Of a stretch of DNA of 63,568 bases, positions 51,915 to 60,301 are shown piece by piece. The notes below the pieces were generated by a model. The model did not search any database, was not told the origin of the DNA, and worked only from the letters and a program-made list of their open reading frames with translations. The stretch lies in the NCBI GenBank assembly GCA_046594105.1, contig JBKJQB010000024.1, positions 1 through 63,568 on the forward strand, given 5' to 3'. Made by a program: the position numbers and the translations under genes. This DNA is from JBDSGC01 sp046594105 (GTDB taxonomy: Bacteria; Acidobacteriota; Thermoanaerobaculia; Gp7-AA8). Every line of letters starts with the position of its first letter. Position 1 is the stretch's first letter.

Positions 51915-52934
51915 ATGAGCACCTCAACCTTCCGCCCCGCCTGGTGGCTACGCGGCCCGCATGGCCAGACCATCTGGGGCAGCGTCACCAGGACCCGGCG
52001 CCGGGTCCGGCTTCGCCGCGAGACGCTGATCACCCCCGACGACGACGATCTGGTGCTCGATCACCTCGATGTCCCGAACCCACGCGAAGGATTTCGCTTC
52101 GTACTCCTGCACGGTCTGGAAGGCAGCACCTACTCCGTCTACATGCAGGGACTGCTGTCATCGATCGCCGAGCTGGGCTTTTCGGCGACCGCCGTGAACT
52201 TCCGCTCCTGCGCCCGCGACCCCATGCGCATCTTCCGCTCGCTACCGAATCGAAGGCCGCGCTTCTACCATTCCGGCGAGACCAGCGATTTCGACTTCGT
52301 CGTCCGCACGCTCCGAACGCGCGATCCGAAAACGCAGCTCCTGGGATGCGGAATCTCCCTCGGCGGCAACGTTCTGCTCAAGTGGCTCGGCGAACATCCC
52401 GGCTCGAACGGCGTCGTCGCTGCCGCCACTCTTTCCGTCCCTTACGATCTGGGCGCTGGCGCCGAGTACATGACCGGCGGAGGCGGCCCGTTTTACGTCG
52501 GGAGATTTCTCAAGTCCCTGCGCGGGAAGGCAGCGGAAGTGGTGCGCAGATTCCCGGAAGTGGCCACTCTCGTCGATCTGAACGCCGTGCGCACCGCGCG
52601 CACGTTTCGCGAATTCGACGATGCCGTCACCGGCCCTCTGCACGGGTTCACCGGCGCGGACGATTACTACACGCGGTCGAGCTCCATTCATTTTCTCCAT
52701 GGCATCACCGTTCCCACACTCTGCATCAGCGCGGAGGACGATCCCTTCCTTCCCCCCGAGGTCCTTGCGCTGGCACGATCGGTCGCATCGTCGTCGGTCG
52801 AGTTTCTGGTCACGCCGGTGGGAGGCCACACCGGTTTCGTCGGAGGACGGTTGCCATGGCGCTCAGAGTACTGGGCCGAAAAAGTGATGACGCGGTGGCT
52901 GGCCTCTCAAGCGGATCGGATCGAGAAGCGATGA
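51915..52934 (+). CDS. YheT-family alpha/beta hydrolase
   Basis: 339-aa alpha/beta hydrolase of the YheT (COG0429) family. It opens RPAWWLRGPHGQTIWGS, then VLLHGLEGSTYSVYMQGLL (oxyanion region), nucleophile elbow GCGISLGGNVLLKWLGE (catalytic Ser), Asp in ISAEDDPFLPPEV and His in PVGGHTGFVGG. Members are often described as esterases, in vivo substrate unclear. Starts 61 bases after fabF and overlaps the next gene by four bases. Confidence 0.92.
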   Translation: MSTSTFRPAWWLRGPHGQTIWGSVTRTRRRVRLRRETLITPDDDDLVLDHLDVPNPREGFRFVLLHGLEGSTYSVYMQGLLSSIAELGFSATAVNFRSCARDPMRIFRSLPNRRPRFYHSGETSDFDFVVRTLRTRDPKTQLLGCGISLGGNVLLKWLGEHPGSNGVVAAATLSVPYDLGAGAEYMTGGGGPFYVGRFLKSLRGKAAEVVRRFPEVATLVDLNAVRTARTFREFDDAVTGPLHGFTGADDYYTRSSSIHFLHGITVPTLCISAEDDPFLPPEVLALARSVASSSVEFLVTPVGGHTGFVGGRLPWRSEYWAEKVMTRWLASQADRIEKR

Positions 52935-55330
52935 GCGTGCATAGAGAACGGCTGATTCGCCTGGGCGTCGCGTTCTGGGGCCTGGCCATCGCCATTGCGC
53001 TGCGTCCATGGTGGTCCGGGCCGGCACCGCCCGCACAGCTTCCCGGAATCATGACCTCCCTGGGACTTGATGCGTCCGCGGCGCCGCGTTTTGTGCTCGG
53101 ACTGATGCTCCTTCCCGTCATGGCCGCCGCGATGATGCGTCCGGTCAGTCGCCGGTTGTCCGCCCGCGATGTTCAGCCATGGGCGTGGGTCTCATTCAGT
53201 CTCTCCACCATCGCGGCGCTGTGGTTCGTGCTGATCGAACCGAGCCTGTCGTGGGTCCTGGCCATTCCGATGGCCATGCTCGTTCTAACCATGGCGCTCC
53301 GTCACTTCGACGCGCGCTTCGATCGGCATGACTGGATACTTTTTCCGGTGGCCGCGGCGATCGAGCTCGCCTTGCTCGACCTCACCGGGCAACCGGTTCA
53401 TCACGTAGCGGTCCTCGCCGTGGCCATCGTTCTGGCGCTCCGTCTGGTGGTGCGCGCGCTTCAGCGTACGGTCATCTCTCCCGGACTCTGTTTCACTCTG
53501 GCTCCTCTGGCCCTCCTCTTCCAGACCCACTTGCGCACCGAGCACCAGCGTCATGCTCCGTGGCCTCCGCTGCTGGTGGCCGTGCTCACACCGCTCCTGA
53601 TCGCGTTGCTCCGATGGAACTCCGCGCGCATGCAGCGGTCGCTCACGCTGCTCGTGAGCTGGTTCATCTATCCCATGGCCATCCTGGCGTACCTCAGCGC
53701 CACCAGCGTGCTGGCTACGGAGGGATTGCCGCGAGCCGATCTGTTCGAGGACGCCCATCATCTGGTGCCGGCATCGGAGATGCTGCGGGGCGAAACGCCG
53801 TATCGCGACATCATTCCCGCGCATGGCCTCATCCAGGACGCGCTGCTCGACTACGTCTCGTTGTCGACGGGCGCACCCTCGATGGGACGAGCGCTGACGT
53901 TCCGTTCGATGACGGCGAGCCTGTGCATCGTTGCCCAGTACGCGCTCGCCGCCGCGGCCACCGGGTCGGCAGCGGCCGGCCTGGGCGCAGCGATGCTGGT
54001 CGTGCTCCTGGGGACCACCGCGGCCACCGTTCGAGCCTTGCCCGCGCTGATCGCCGTCGCGCTCATCGCGCTGGCCGTCCGGCAACGCCGCCCGCGGGTT
54101 CTTCTGTTCGCGGGGGTGATGGTCGTGATCAGCATTCTCACCAGCCTGGACTTCGGCGCCTACGCAACCCTTTGCCTGCTCCTCGCTCTTCTTCGCTCCG
54201 GAATCCGGGGAGGAGAGGGTGCGCGCGCGATTCGCGCGCGTTCCTGGCGAAACGCGACGGCCGGGGCGGGAATCGCAGGAATCGCCGCCCTGATCATGAT
54301 GGCGTTCCGCGGCTTTGCCGGCGACTTTCTCCGCGCGACCCTTTTCGAGATTCCTTCGCTGCGAACGGTCTACGCCCTCGCACCCTTCGACGCTCCCGCG
54401 GCGCTGCAGGCGGTTCACAACGTCCCCGAAGTGCTGGCCATGCTGTTCGACAAATCTGCCTACCTCTATCTCGCGTGGGTGGGAGCGGCCCTCTTCGTCG
54501 CCGTGATGATCACCGCAGGCAGGCAAAAGAACGCTTCCGAACACGTTGCTGGTGTGCCGGTGCCGGATCCAACGGAGTCTGCTCCGGGTCCACTGGAAAA
54601 CAGCACAGCCATGAGTGTCTGGGCCATACCATCTCGCTTGGCCGAGGCCGCGCTGATCGTCGCCTTCTTCACCATGATCAGTGCGTTCTCGTACGCGGAA
54701 CGCCATCACACCTACTGGCAGTTCGGCATTCCGGCACTGCTCTCCATCACCCTCTTTGCGCTGATCAGCATTCGGACGCGGATGGCGAATGCGGCTGCCG
54801 GCCTGTTGACCCTCATCCTGCTCGTCACCGCCCAGCCCACCACCCACCTGGCCATCGCGGCATCGCTGCGTCGGACGCACGGGCCGCTCGATCCCGGCTG
54901 GCGAACGCTCGACCTGCCGCGTGCATACGGCGCCTTGTTTCGCGATCGCGACGTGCGGGTGGTCGACATCGTCGGCCGCTACACCGCCGCGCATCTCCAG
55001 CCTGGCGACACGTTCTTTGATTTCACCAATCGAGGCGGGCTTTATTTTCTCCTCGATCGCGATTGTCCCATCCGCCAGATCGAGGTTGCCTTCTACGAGC
55101 CGGTCGAGCGGCAGCGTGACGTGATCTCCCGCATCGAAGGGAATCCGCGGATCCGTTTCGCCCTGGTTCCTTCCGCGGGCGACGACTCTTCCGTGGACGG
55201 GATTCCGAACGCCACGCGCGCGCCGCTGGTCTGGGAGTACCTGCAACGGCACTTCAGCCCCGACCACGAAGAGGACGGGGTCACCTTCTGGCGGCGCAAC
55301 GCGGCTCAGCCAGCGGCCCTCTTGCGTTAG
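52931..55330 (+). CDS. Polytopic membrane protein, GT-C glycosyltransferase-like
   Basis: 799-aa protein with about 14-16 predicted membrane segments and a soluble C-terminal part (about 690-799). The large loop after helix 8 or so has FEDAHHLVPASEMLRGETPY followed by RDIIPAHG, which resembles the acidic first-loop motif and PYRDxxxxHG of GT-C enzymes that use lipid-linked sugars. No exact family is recognised. Overlaps the YheT-like gene (ATGA) and lies nine bases before the E1 gene. Glycosylation of an envelope lipid or protein is inferred. Confidence 0.75.
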   Translation: MSVHRERLIRLGVAFWGLAIAIALRPWWSGPAPPAQLPGIMTSLGLDASAAPRFVLGLMLLPVMAAAMMRPVSRRLSARDVQPWAWVSFSLSTIAALWFVLIEPSLSWVLAIPMAMLVLTMALRHFDARFDRHDWILFPVAAAIELALLDLTGQPVHHVAVLAVAIVLALRLVVRALQRTVISPGLCFTLAPLALLFQTHLRTEHQRHAPWPPLLVAVLTPLLIALLRWNSARMQRSLTLLVSWFIYPMAILAYLSATSVLATEGLPRADLFEDAHHLVPASEMLRGETPYRDIIPAHGLIQDALLDYVSLSTGAPSMGRALTFRSMTASLCIVAQYALAAAATGSAAAGLGAAMLVVLLGTTAATVRALPALIAVALIALAVRQRRPRVLLFAGVMVVISILTSLDFGAYATLCLLLALLRSGIRGGEGARAIRARSWRNATAGAGIAGIAALIMMAFRGFAGDFLRATLFEIPSLRTVYALAPFDAPAALQAVHNVPEVLAMLFDKSAYLYLAWVGAALFVAVMITAGRQKNASEHVAGVPVPDPTESAPGPLENSTAMSVWAIPSRLAEAALIVAFFTMISAFSYAERHHTYWQFGIPALLSITLFALISIRTRMANAAAGLLTLILLVTAQPTTHLAIAASLRRTHGPLDPGWRTLDLPRAYGALFRDRDVRVVDIVGRYTAAHLQPGDTFFDFTNRGGLYFLLDRDCPIRQIEVAFYEPVERQRDVISRIEGNPRIRFALVPSAGDDSSVDGIPNATRAPLVWEYLQRHFSPDHEEDGVTFWRRNAAQPAALLR

Positions 55331-55333
55331 CAT
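55328..55333 (+). promoter_or_regulatory. Putative -10 element before the E1 gene
   Basis: TAGCAT, which includes the TAG stop of the membrane protein gene, ends six bases before the ATG at 55340. No Shine-Dalgarno is seen. It could start a leaderless internal transcript. Confidence 0.3.
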
Positions 55334-55339
55334 CGCCCT

Positions 55340-57892
55340 ATGACTGCCACCGCCGAGACAGCCAGGGCGCGGACCGCCGGACTGCTGGGGCGATTTGCCG
55401 CGTTCCTCGCCGAGCGCCATCCCTTTGCTCTGCGGCCCGCACTGACCGCCTGCGATCAGGCCTTGAGCGGACTGCAGATCGAGGACGGAAACGCAAAGTG
55501 GATCGACGCGCTCCGGGAGTCGCTGTCTCGAAGCCTTTCCAGCTCCCTGGCTCCGGCTCTCGCTCCGGACGCCAGTGTCGCCGCTCGCCTCGAAGGCGGC
55601 GTGCCCGAAACCACGCCCGGCGTGAACGTCAGCGAGCGGCTGCATCTCGCCGTGACCGAAGTGGTCGATGCCTGTGAGGGATTCCTCCGCCGGGAGGCCA
55701 TCGCCGCATCGCTCACCGCGGACGAACGGAAAGAAATGCTGCGCGGCATGCTGCTGACGCGGGCCACCGACAACCGGCTCAAACAGTTCTTTACCGGGGG
55801 CGAAGTGCGTTACGGCAACGCGTCGTTTCAGGGAAAGGGATTCCGTTCCCTCGGGCAGGAAGCGATTTACGCCGCAACCATCCGCCTCCATCGCCATCCA
55901 GGCTTGCAGTCGCCCGACGGCAACTGGCGCGGCGATGTCGTCTCCCCCATGATCCGCGACCTCGGTGTCGTTCTCGGCATGCACAACAACCGCTCCACCG
56001 TGCGCATGGTCCTCAGCACCCAGATGGGAAAGGCCGGGCCGCCGATGAACGGCAGGGATCTCCACGTCGGCGACTGGTCCCGCGGCATTCTTCCAGCCAT
56101 GGCTCCTCTCGGCACGCCGGCCCTGACCATCGCCGGCATCGCGCTTTCCTTCGCCCTGGATGCCGGGGCTGATCCAGGCGGTGACCTCGCTCCCCGCCGC
56201 GTGGCCATCTCCTTCATCGGCGAAGGGGCCACCTCCCTCGGTGAGTGGCACGAGGCCATCAACGCCTGCGCGGCGCGACGTCTCCCGGCGGTCTTTTGCG
56301 TCCAGAACAACCAGACGGCGCTCTCCACACCGGTCAGCGAGCAATCGGCGGTCCGCGTCTTCGCCGATAAGGCCGCCGGCTACGGCATTCCCAGCGTCAC
56401 CGTGGACGGCACCGATCCCGACGCCATCGCTGCGGCGGTCACCTGGGCCGCCGATCGCGCACGCGAGGGAAAGGGGCCGGCGCTGATCGAGCTCGTGTCC
56501 ATGCGCATGTGCGGCCATGCCCACCACGACGACATGCTGTACCTCGGCAAGGATCCTCAAACCTCCTGGACCTACCCGGCCGTGCTCGATGGGGGGTACG
56601 CCGATCGCGAGCTCTACGACTTCTGGTCGCGCAAAGACCCCATCGCCACCTACGCCGCTCGACTCGAGGCGGAAGGCGTCATCAGTGCGGACGATCTCGG
56701 GAAATGGAAAACCGAAATCGAAGCTCTGGTCGAGATCGAAGCGCGTGCGGTGATCGATGCTCCGTGGCCGGACGGATCGCTGGCAGGCCAAGGCGTCCTC
56801 GCCGGCGAGCCGTGTCGCTCCCGCATCGAAGTGCTCGATGACTCCGTTCGTCAGGCGGTCGCGCAATCCCATCCCCTGCCGGAGGTGGAAGCGGCACCGC
56901 CGTTCGACCCCAGGGGAAGAACGTTCCTCGAGGCGGTCATGCTCGGCGTGGGCGACGTGCTGCGAAGCGACCCGCGAGCGTTCGTCTATGGAGAGGATGT
57001 CGGCGGCAAGTACGGGAACGCCTTCCTGCTGCTCAAGCCGTTGCTGAAGGATTTCGGCGATCGGATGATCAACTCCATTCTGTCCGAGAGCGCCACAGTC
57101 GGCGTCTGCATCGGGGCCGCTCTGGCCGGAAAGCGGCCGATCGGAGAAATCCAGTTCAACGACTTCATCGCCACCGGGTTCAATCCGCTGGTCAATCAGG
57201 CGGCGAAGATCCGTTATCGCTGGGGCGGCTCCGTCCCCATGGTCCTGCGCATGCCGTGGGGAGGCTTGCGCCACGCCGGTCCGTACCACAGCCAGAACAC
57301 CGAGGCGTGGTTCTATCGGGTGCCCGGCCTGAAGATCGTGGCTCCCTCGACACCGCACGATGCGAGAGCCTTGATGGCCGCTGCGGTGGCGGATCCCGAT
57401 CCGGTTCTCTACTACGAGCACATCGCCCTCTATCGCGATCCGAAAGTGAAACAAGCCATTGGGGATGACGCGCCGCAGTCGCTCACGATCGGCAGAGCGG
57501 CGCTGCGCCGCGCTGGCGACGACCTGGCCATCATCTCGTACGGCGCCTACGTGCACGTAGGGATGCGGGTGGCCGAACGGCTGGCCGGAGACGGCATCGA
57601 GGCGTCGGTGCTTGACCTGCGCACGCTCTCTCCCCTCGATCGCGAAACGGTCCTCACGGTGGCGCGCCATTGCAATCGCGTGCTCTTCATCGAGGAAGAT
57701 ACCCGGACCGGTTCGATCGGCGAGTCGGTGGCTGCGATCATTCAGGAAGAAGCCTTCGAGTCCCTCGACGCGCCGGTTCGGGTGATCGGCGCGCTGGACA
57801 CGCCGGTACCGTATTCCCCGCCGCTGGAAGAAGTGTTTCTGGCGGGAGAAGCGGAGATCGAGCGGGCGGCGCGGTTGTTGATGGCGTACTGA
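55340..57892 (+). CDS. Fused alpha-beta thiamine-dependent 2-oxoacid dehydrogenase E1
   Basis: 850-aa single-chain E1 of the branched-chain/pyruvate type, which decarboxylates 2-oxoacids on thiamine diphosphate and acylates the E2 lipoyl domain. The alpha part (about 120-490) holds FQGKGFRSLGQEA and the ThDP motif GEGATSLGEWHEAINAC...VQNN. The beta part (about 520-850) holds FVYGEDVGGKYGNAF, GAALAGKRPIGEIQF, and FIEEDTRTGSIGESV. Separate alpha and beta genes are the norm; the extra N-terminal 110 residues are unusual. No E2 or E3 gene lies nearby, so it may use partners encoded elsewhere. Confidence 0.92.
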   Translation: MTATAETARARTAGLLGRFAAFLAERHPFALRPALTACDQALSGLQIEDGNAKWIDALRESLSRSLSSSLAPALAPDASVAARLEGGVPETTPGVNVSERLHLAVTEVVDACEGFLRREAIAASLTADERKEMLRGMLLTRATDNRLKQFFTGGEVRYGNASFQGKGFRSLGQEAIYAATIRLHRHPGLQSPDGNWRGDVVSPMIRDLGVVLGMHNNRSTVRMVLSTQMGKAGPPMNGRDLHVGDWSRGILPAMAPLGTPALTIAGIALSFALDAGADPGGDLAPRRVAISFIGEGATSLGEWHEAINACAARRLPAVFCVQNNQTALSTPVSEQSAVRVFADKAAGYGIPSVTVDGTDPDAIAAAVTWAADRAREGKGPALIELVSMRMCGHAHHDDMLYLGKDPQTSWTYPAVLDGGYADRELYDFWSRKDPIATYAARLEAEGVISADDLGKWKTEIEALVEIEARAVIDAPWPDGSLAGQGVLAGEPCRSRIEVLDDSVRQAVAQSHPLPEVEAAPPFDPRGRTFLEAVMLGVGDVLRSDPRAFVYGEDVGGKYGNAFLLLKPLLKDFGDRMINSILSESATVGVCIGAALAGKRPIGEIQFNDFIATGFNPLVNQAAKIRYRWGGSVPMVLRMPWGGLRHAGPYHSQNTEAWFYRVPGLKIVAPSTPHDARALMAAAVADPDPVLYYEHIALYRDPKVKQAIGDDAPQSLTIGRAALRRAGDDLAIISYGAYVHVGMRVAERLAGDGIEASVLDLRTLSPLDRETVLTVARHCNRVLFIEEDTRTGSIGESVAAIIQEEAFESLDAPVRVIGALDTPVPYSPPLEEVFLAGEAEIERAARLLMAY

Positions 57893-57980
57893 AAAGTTCC
57901 GTCCGTTTTCGGGATGCGCCGATGATGCTAAGAAATGGGAGCCTCTCCCGCGTCATCTGCAATCAAAGGCGGCCGAGTCG

Positions 57981-58041
57981 CGGCTGGGGCGAAAATCGTG
58001 GCGGACGCTTTGCGAACCAACGCCGCCGGCCGTGCCGGCCT
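57981..58041 (-). repeat. Family-A dispersed repeat, copy A6 (short subtype)
   Basis: On the minus strand it begins one base after the TGA of the aldo/keto reductase gene (AGGCCGGCACGGCCGGCGGC) and runs to TCCGCCACGATTTTCGCCC. Matches copy A3. Confidence 0.8.
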
Positions 58042-59010
58042 TCACTCTCCGCGATACAGCTTCCGCACCCAGGCCGCATCCACCGCATTGAGAACCTCGC
58101 CGGCCGTGGCCGCCGCCTCGACCTGCCGGCGATTGCGTTGACCGAGGAGCACGGTGGCGGTGTCGTTGCCGGCGAGGAGAACGCCAGTCAGCGCGTTCAG
58201 GACGGGCTCCTGACGCGACGCGAAACGGCGGGTCACCTCGTCGCGCGCGTTGCCCATCCGGGCGATGAACGAAGGATCGCGGAACTGCGGGATCCCGCTG
58301 CGAAAGTCTCCTTCCGGGAACTCCGCAGGGGCGTCGTACTTGCCCAGCAGCAGGCCATGCTTGAGCGGCGAGAAGAAGGCCACGCCCAGATCGTGAGCAT
58401 CCACCCACGCCTTCAGGCCGCTGGGCTCGTAATCGTCGTCGATGACGTTGCGGAACGGCTGCACCACATCGGGATCGACGCGCTCGATGAACCGCATGAG
58501 CTTGCGCAGGTCCCAGTCGGAGAGTCCGATGAATCGGATCTTCCCTTCCTCCTGCAGCTTACGCATCGCCGCAAGCGCGTCATCGAAATAGCGATCCTCG
58601 GGCCCGAAATCGCAGTGGTGAAAGTAGTGCAGGTCGATGACGTCGGTCTTCATGTTGCGCAACGACTGCTCGCATTGCGAGCGGAGGAACCCGGCGTCGT
58701 AGAAATGATCGTGCCGGCCTTTGACCCAGCCGAACTTTGTGGCCAGGAAGATGTCCTGGCGGGGAACGCCGGCGGCGAAGACTTCGCCGATGAGCTGCTC
58801 GGCGTGGCCGTTGCCGTACGCATCGGCGGTGTCCCAGTGCGTAATCCCCCGCCGGTGCGCCTCGATCAACGCCTCTCTGGCCTGATCGTCGTCGTGGCCG
58901 GTCCATCCCACCGAAGCACCGTTGCTCACGTTCGGCCCACCGTGCCCCCAGGTTCCCAGACTGATGACCGGAACCTGAACATCCGTTCTGCCCAATCGCA
59001 CCATTCGCAT
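58042..59010 (-). CDS. Aldo/keto reductase family protein
   Basis: 322-aa NADPH-dependent oxidoreductase of the AKR superfamily. Motifs: GRTDVQVPVISLGTWGHGG, WDTADAYGNGHAEQLIGE (catalytic Asp and Tyr), IFLATKFG (Lys), and DVIDLHYFHHCDF, where the usual active-site His is present. The end region TVLLGQRNRRQVE binds the cofactor. ATG 59010 agrees with the family start; CATAAT lies seven bases upstream on the minus strand. Confidence 0.93.
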   Translation of the reverse strand: MRMVRLGRTDVQVPVISLGTWGHGGPNVSNGASVGWTGHDDDQAREALIEAHRRGITHWDTADAYGNGHAEQLIGEVFAAGVPRQDIFLATKFGWVKGRHDHFYDAGFLRSQCEQSLRNMKTDVIDLHYFHHCDFGPEDRYFDDALAAMRKLQEEGKIRFIGLSDWDLRKLMRFIERVDPDVVQPFRNVIDDDYEPSGLKAWVDAHDLGVAFFSPLKHGLLLGKYDAPAEFPEGDFRSGIPQFRDPSFIARMGNARDEVTRRFASRQEPVLNALTGVLLAGNDTATVLLGQRNRRQVEAAATAGEVLNAVDAAWVRKLYRGE

Positions 59011-59017
59011 GGGCCGG

Positions 59018-59023
59018 ATTATG
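59018..59023 (-). promoter_or_regulatory. Putative -10 element for a leaderless aldo/keto reductase mRNA
   Basis: CATAAT on the minus strand ends seven bases before the ATG at 59010, with no Shine-Dalgarno between. Confidence 0.45.
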
Positions 59024-59090
59024 ACAGTGGTGCCCATTTCGTCCGAAGTCCGCGAGCGCCCTGGCGCCGATCCGGGAGTAGGATTTCTCT

Positions 59091-59510
59091 ATGACCTGCG
59101 TTCTCTGCGACACCCCTGACCAGACCGGCGAAATCGTCTTCGAAGACGGCAGCGCCCTGGTCATCATTCACGACGACTGGGCCACACGCGGCCATCTGAT
59201 GGTGGTGTGGAAGGCCCACGTGCAGAATCTTTCGGATTTGAGTGACGATGAGGCTGCGCGCTTTGTTCGCCTCTACCTCCTTGCCGAACGGGCAGCGCTC
59301 CAGGCCACCGGAGCCGAGCGCGCCATCATCCTGAAACTGGGCATCGCTGTGCCACACCTGCACGTCCATATCTATCCGGTGTCGGCATCGCTCGACCGGC
59401 TCGCGGTGATGCAGATCCTCGACTCAAAGGTGAGGGAGGTCCCGGAGGACAGAGAACGGCGAGCGCTCGTGGACCATCTGCGGAGGGAATTGGCTGCCTT
59501 CCCCTTGTGA
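59091..59510 (+). CDS. HIT family hydrolase
   Basis: 139-aa histidine-triad nucleotide hydrolase. N-terminal zinc-type CVLC, then FEDGSALVIIHDDWATRGHL and the triad PHLHVHIYP. It most likely acts on AMP-lysine or dinucleoside polyphosphates, as HINT/Fhit-type enzymes do. TAGGAT ends six bases before the ATG with no Shine-Dalgarno. Independent promoter, 80 bases divergent from the aldo/keto reductase gene. Confidence 0.93.
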   Translation: MTCVLCDTPDQTGEIVFEDGSALVIIHDDWATRGHLMVVWKAHVQNLSDLSDDEAARFVRLYLLAERAALQATGAERAIILKLGIAVPHLHVHIYPVSASLDRLAVMQILDSKVREVPEDRERRALVDHLRRELAAFPL

Positions 59511-59548
59511 GGCGATCGCCATCGGCATGACCGCTCCCGCCAGATTCC

Positions 59549-59578
59549 TTGACAGCACGCCTGCTGCTGAATGAGCAT
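59549..59578 (+). promoter_or_regulatory. Promoter of the FadR-like gene overlapping its operator
   Basis: TTGACA at 59549-59554 is a perfect -35. GAGCAT at 59573-59578, 18 bases on, is a weak -10 inside the operator. Initiation would fall close to the ATG at 59587. Confidence 0.5.
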
Positions 59579-59585
59579 TCATTCA
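59568..59585. promoter_or_regulatory. FadR-type operator (perfect palindrome)
   Basis: TGAATGA-GCAT-TCATTCA, an 18-base perfect palindrome one base before the TetR gene start. It matches the Bacillus-type FadR operator (TGAATGA, four variable bases, TCATTCA). It overlaps the -10 and start region, so binding should repress the gene itself. Confidence 0.85.
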
Positions 59586-59586
59586 C

Positions 59587-60201
59587 ATGGCCCGGCTCTC
59601 CGCACCCCCCGCACCTCCTGAAGCCACCCGCGCCACTCCCAAGCGCGAGCGCATCCTCCGAGCGGCCATCGACGTCTTCGCCCGCAACGGTTACTTCAAC
59701 GCGAAGGTCTCGGAGATTGCAAAGGCTGCGGGCGTCGCCGACGGAACGATCTACCTCTACTTCGACGGCAAGGAGGATCTGCTGGTGACGGTTTTCCGGG
59801 AGCACACCCGCAGCTACCTGCAATCACTGGAGCGCGACCTTGCCCATGTCCGGCGGCCGGAGGAACGGCTGCGGATCGCCATCCGTCATCACCTGGAAAC
59901 GCTGGGCCGCGATCGCTCGCTGGCCATCGTGGCGCAGGTGGAACTGCGCCACAGCCTGAAGTTCATGAGCCTTCTGTCGCAGCAGGAGGTGGCCGACTAT
60001 CTCAACATGCTCCGGAAGATCGTCGAGCACGGACAGTCCGACGGCTCTTTCCGCCGCACCCTCCATCCCCAACTGGTGGCCAAGGCGCTCTTCGGCATCC
60101 TGGACGAGATGGTGACATCGTGGATTCTCTCCGAAAAAGAGTACGAGCTCGCCGCCCACTCGGATCAGATCGCCGATCTGATCCTGACTGGACTGCTGTA
60201 G
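59587..60201 (+). CDS. TetR-family regulator, FadR-like (fatty acid degradation)
   Basis: 204-aa repressor. The N-terminal HTH is intact: RERILRAAIDVFARNGYFNA and VSEIAKAAGVADGTIYLYFDGKEDLL. The C-terminal domain is of the FadR/TetR_C type that binds long acyl-CoA (HHLETLGRDRSLAIVAQVEL). Both the protein and the operator match the Bacillus FadR class, so its regulon is probably beta-oxidation genes and itself. The adjacent desaturase and the acpP-fabF genes fit a lipid context. Stop TAG is followed immediately by family-A repeat A7. Confidence 0.92.
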   Translation: MARLSAPPAPPEATRATPKRERILRAAIDVFARNGYFNAKVSEIAKAAGVADGTIYLYFDGKEDLLVTVFREHTRSYLQSLERDLAHVRRPEERLRIAIRHHLETLGRDRSLAIVAQVELRHSLKFMSLLSQQEVADYLNMLRKIVEHGQSDGSFRRTLHPQLVAKALFGILDEMVTSWILSEKEYELAAHSDQIADLILTGLL

Positions 60202-60277
60202 CCGGCACGGCCGGCGGCGCTGGTTGCCCAAGGCTCCGCCGAGATCACGCTCCATGACGTTCTGCCGCGCAGGCTCC
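60202..60277 (+). repeat. Family-A dispersed repeat, copy A7
   Basis: Starts CCGGCACGGCCGGCGGCGCT right after the TAG of the TetR gene and continues to TTCTGCCGCGCAGGCTCC. Confidence 0.85.
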
Positions 60278-60301
60278 TACGGGTCTCTCGGCGGCACGCC
60301 C

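Noticed and set aside
53285..57670. 1461-codon minus-strand frame opposite the membrane protein and E1 genes
   Set aside because: It is the antisense of two recognisable genes with clear motifs. Its own sequence is Arg/Gly/His-rich without any domain, typical of GC-rich shadow frames. The same applies to long antisense frames at 129-2090, 7927-10482 and 20955-22391.
42938..60277. Insertion sequences or prophage remnants
   Set aside because: The dispersed repeats have no transposase, integrase or phage gene near them, and no clear target duplications were seen.
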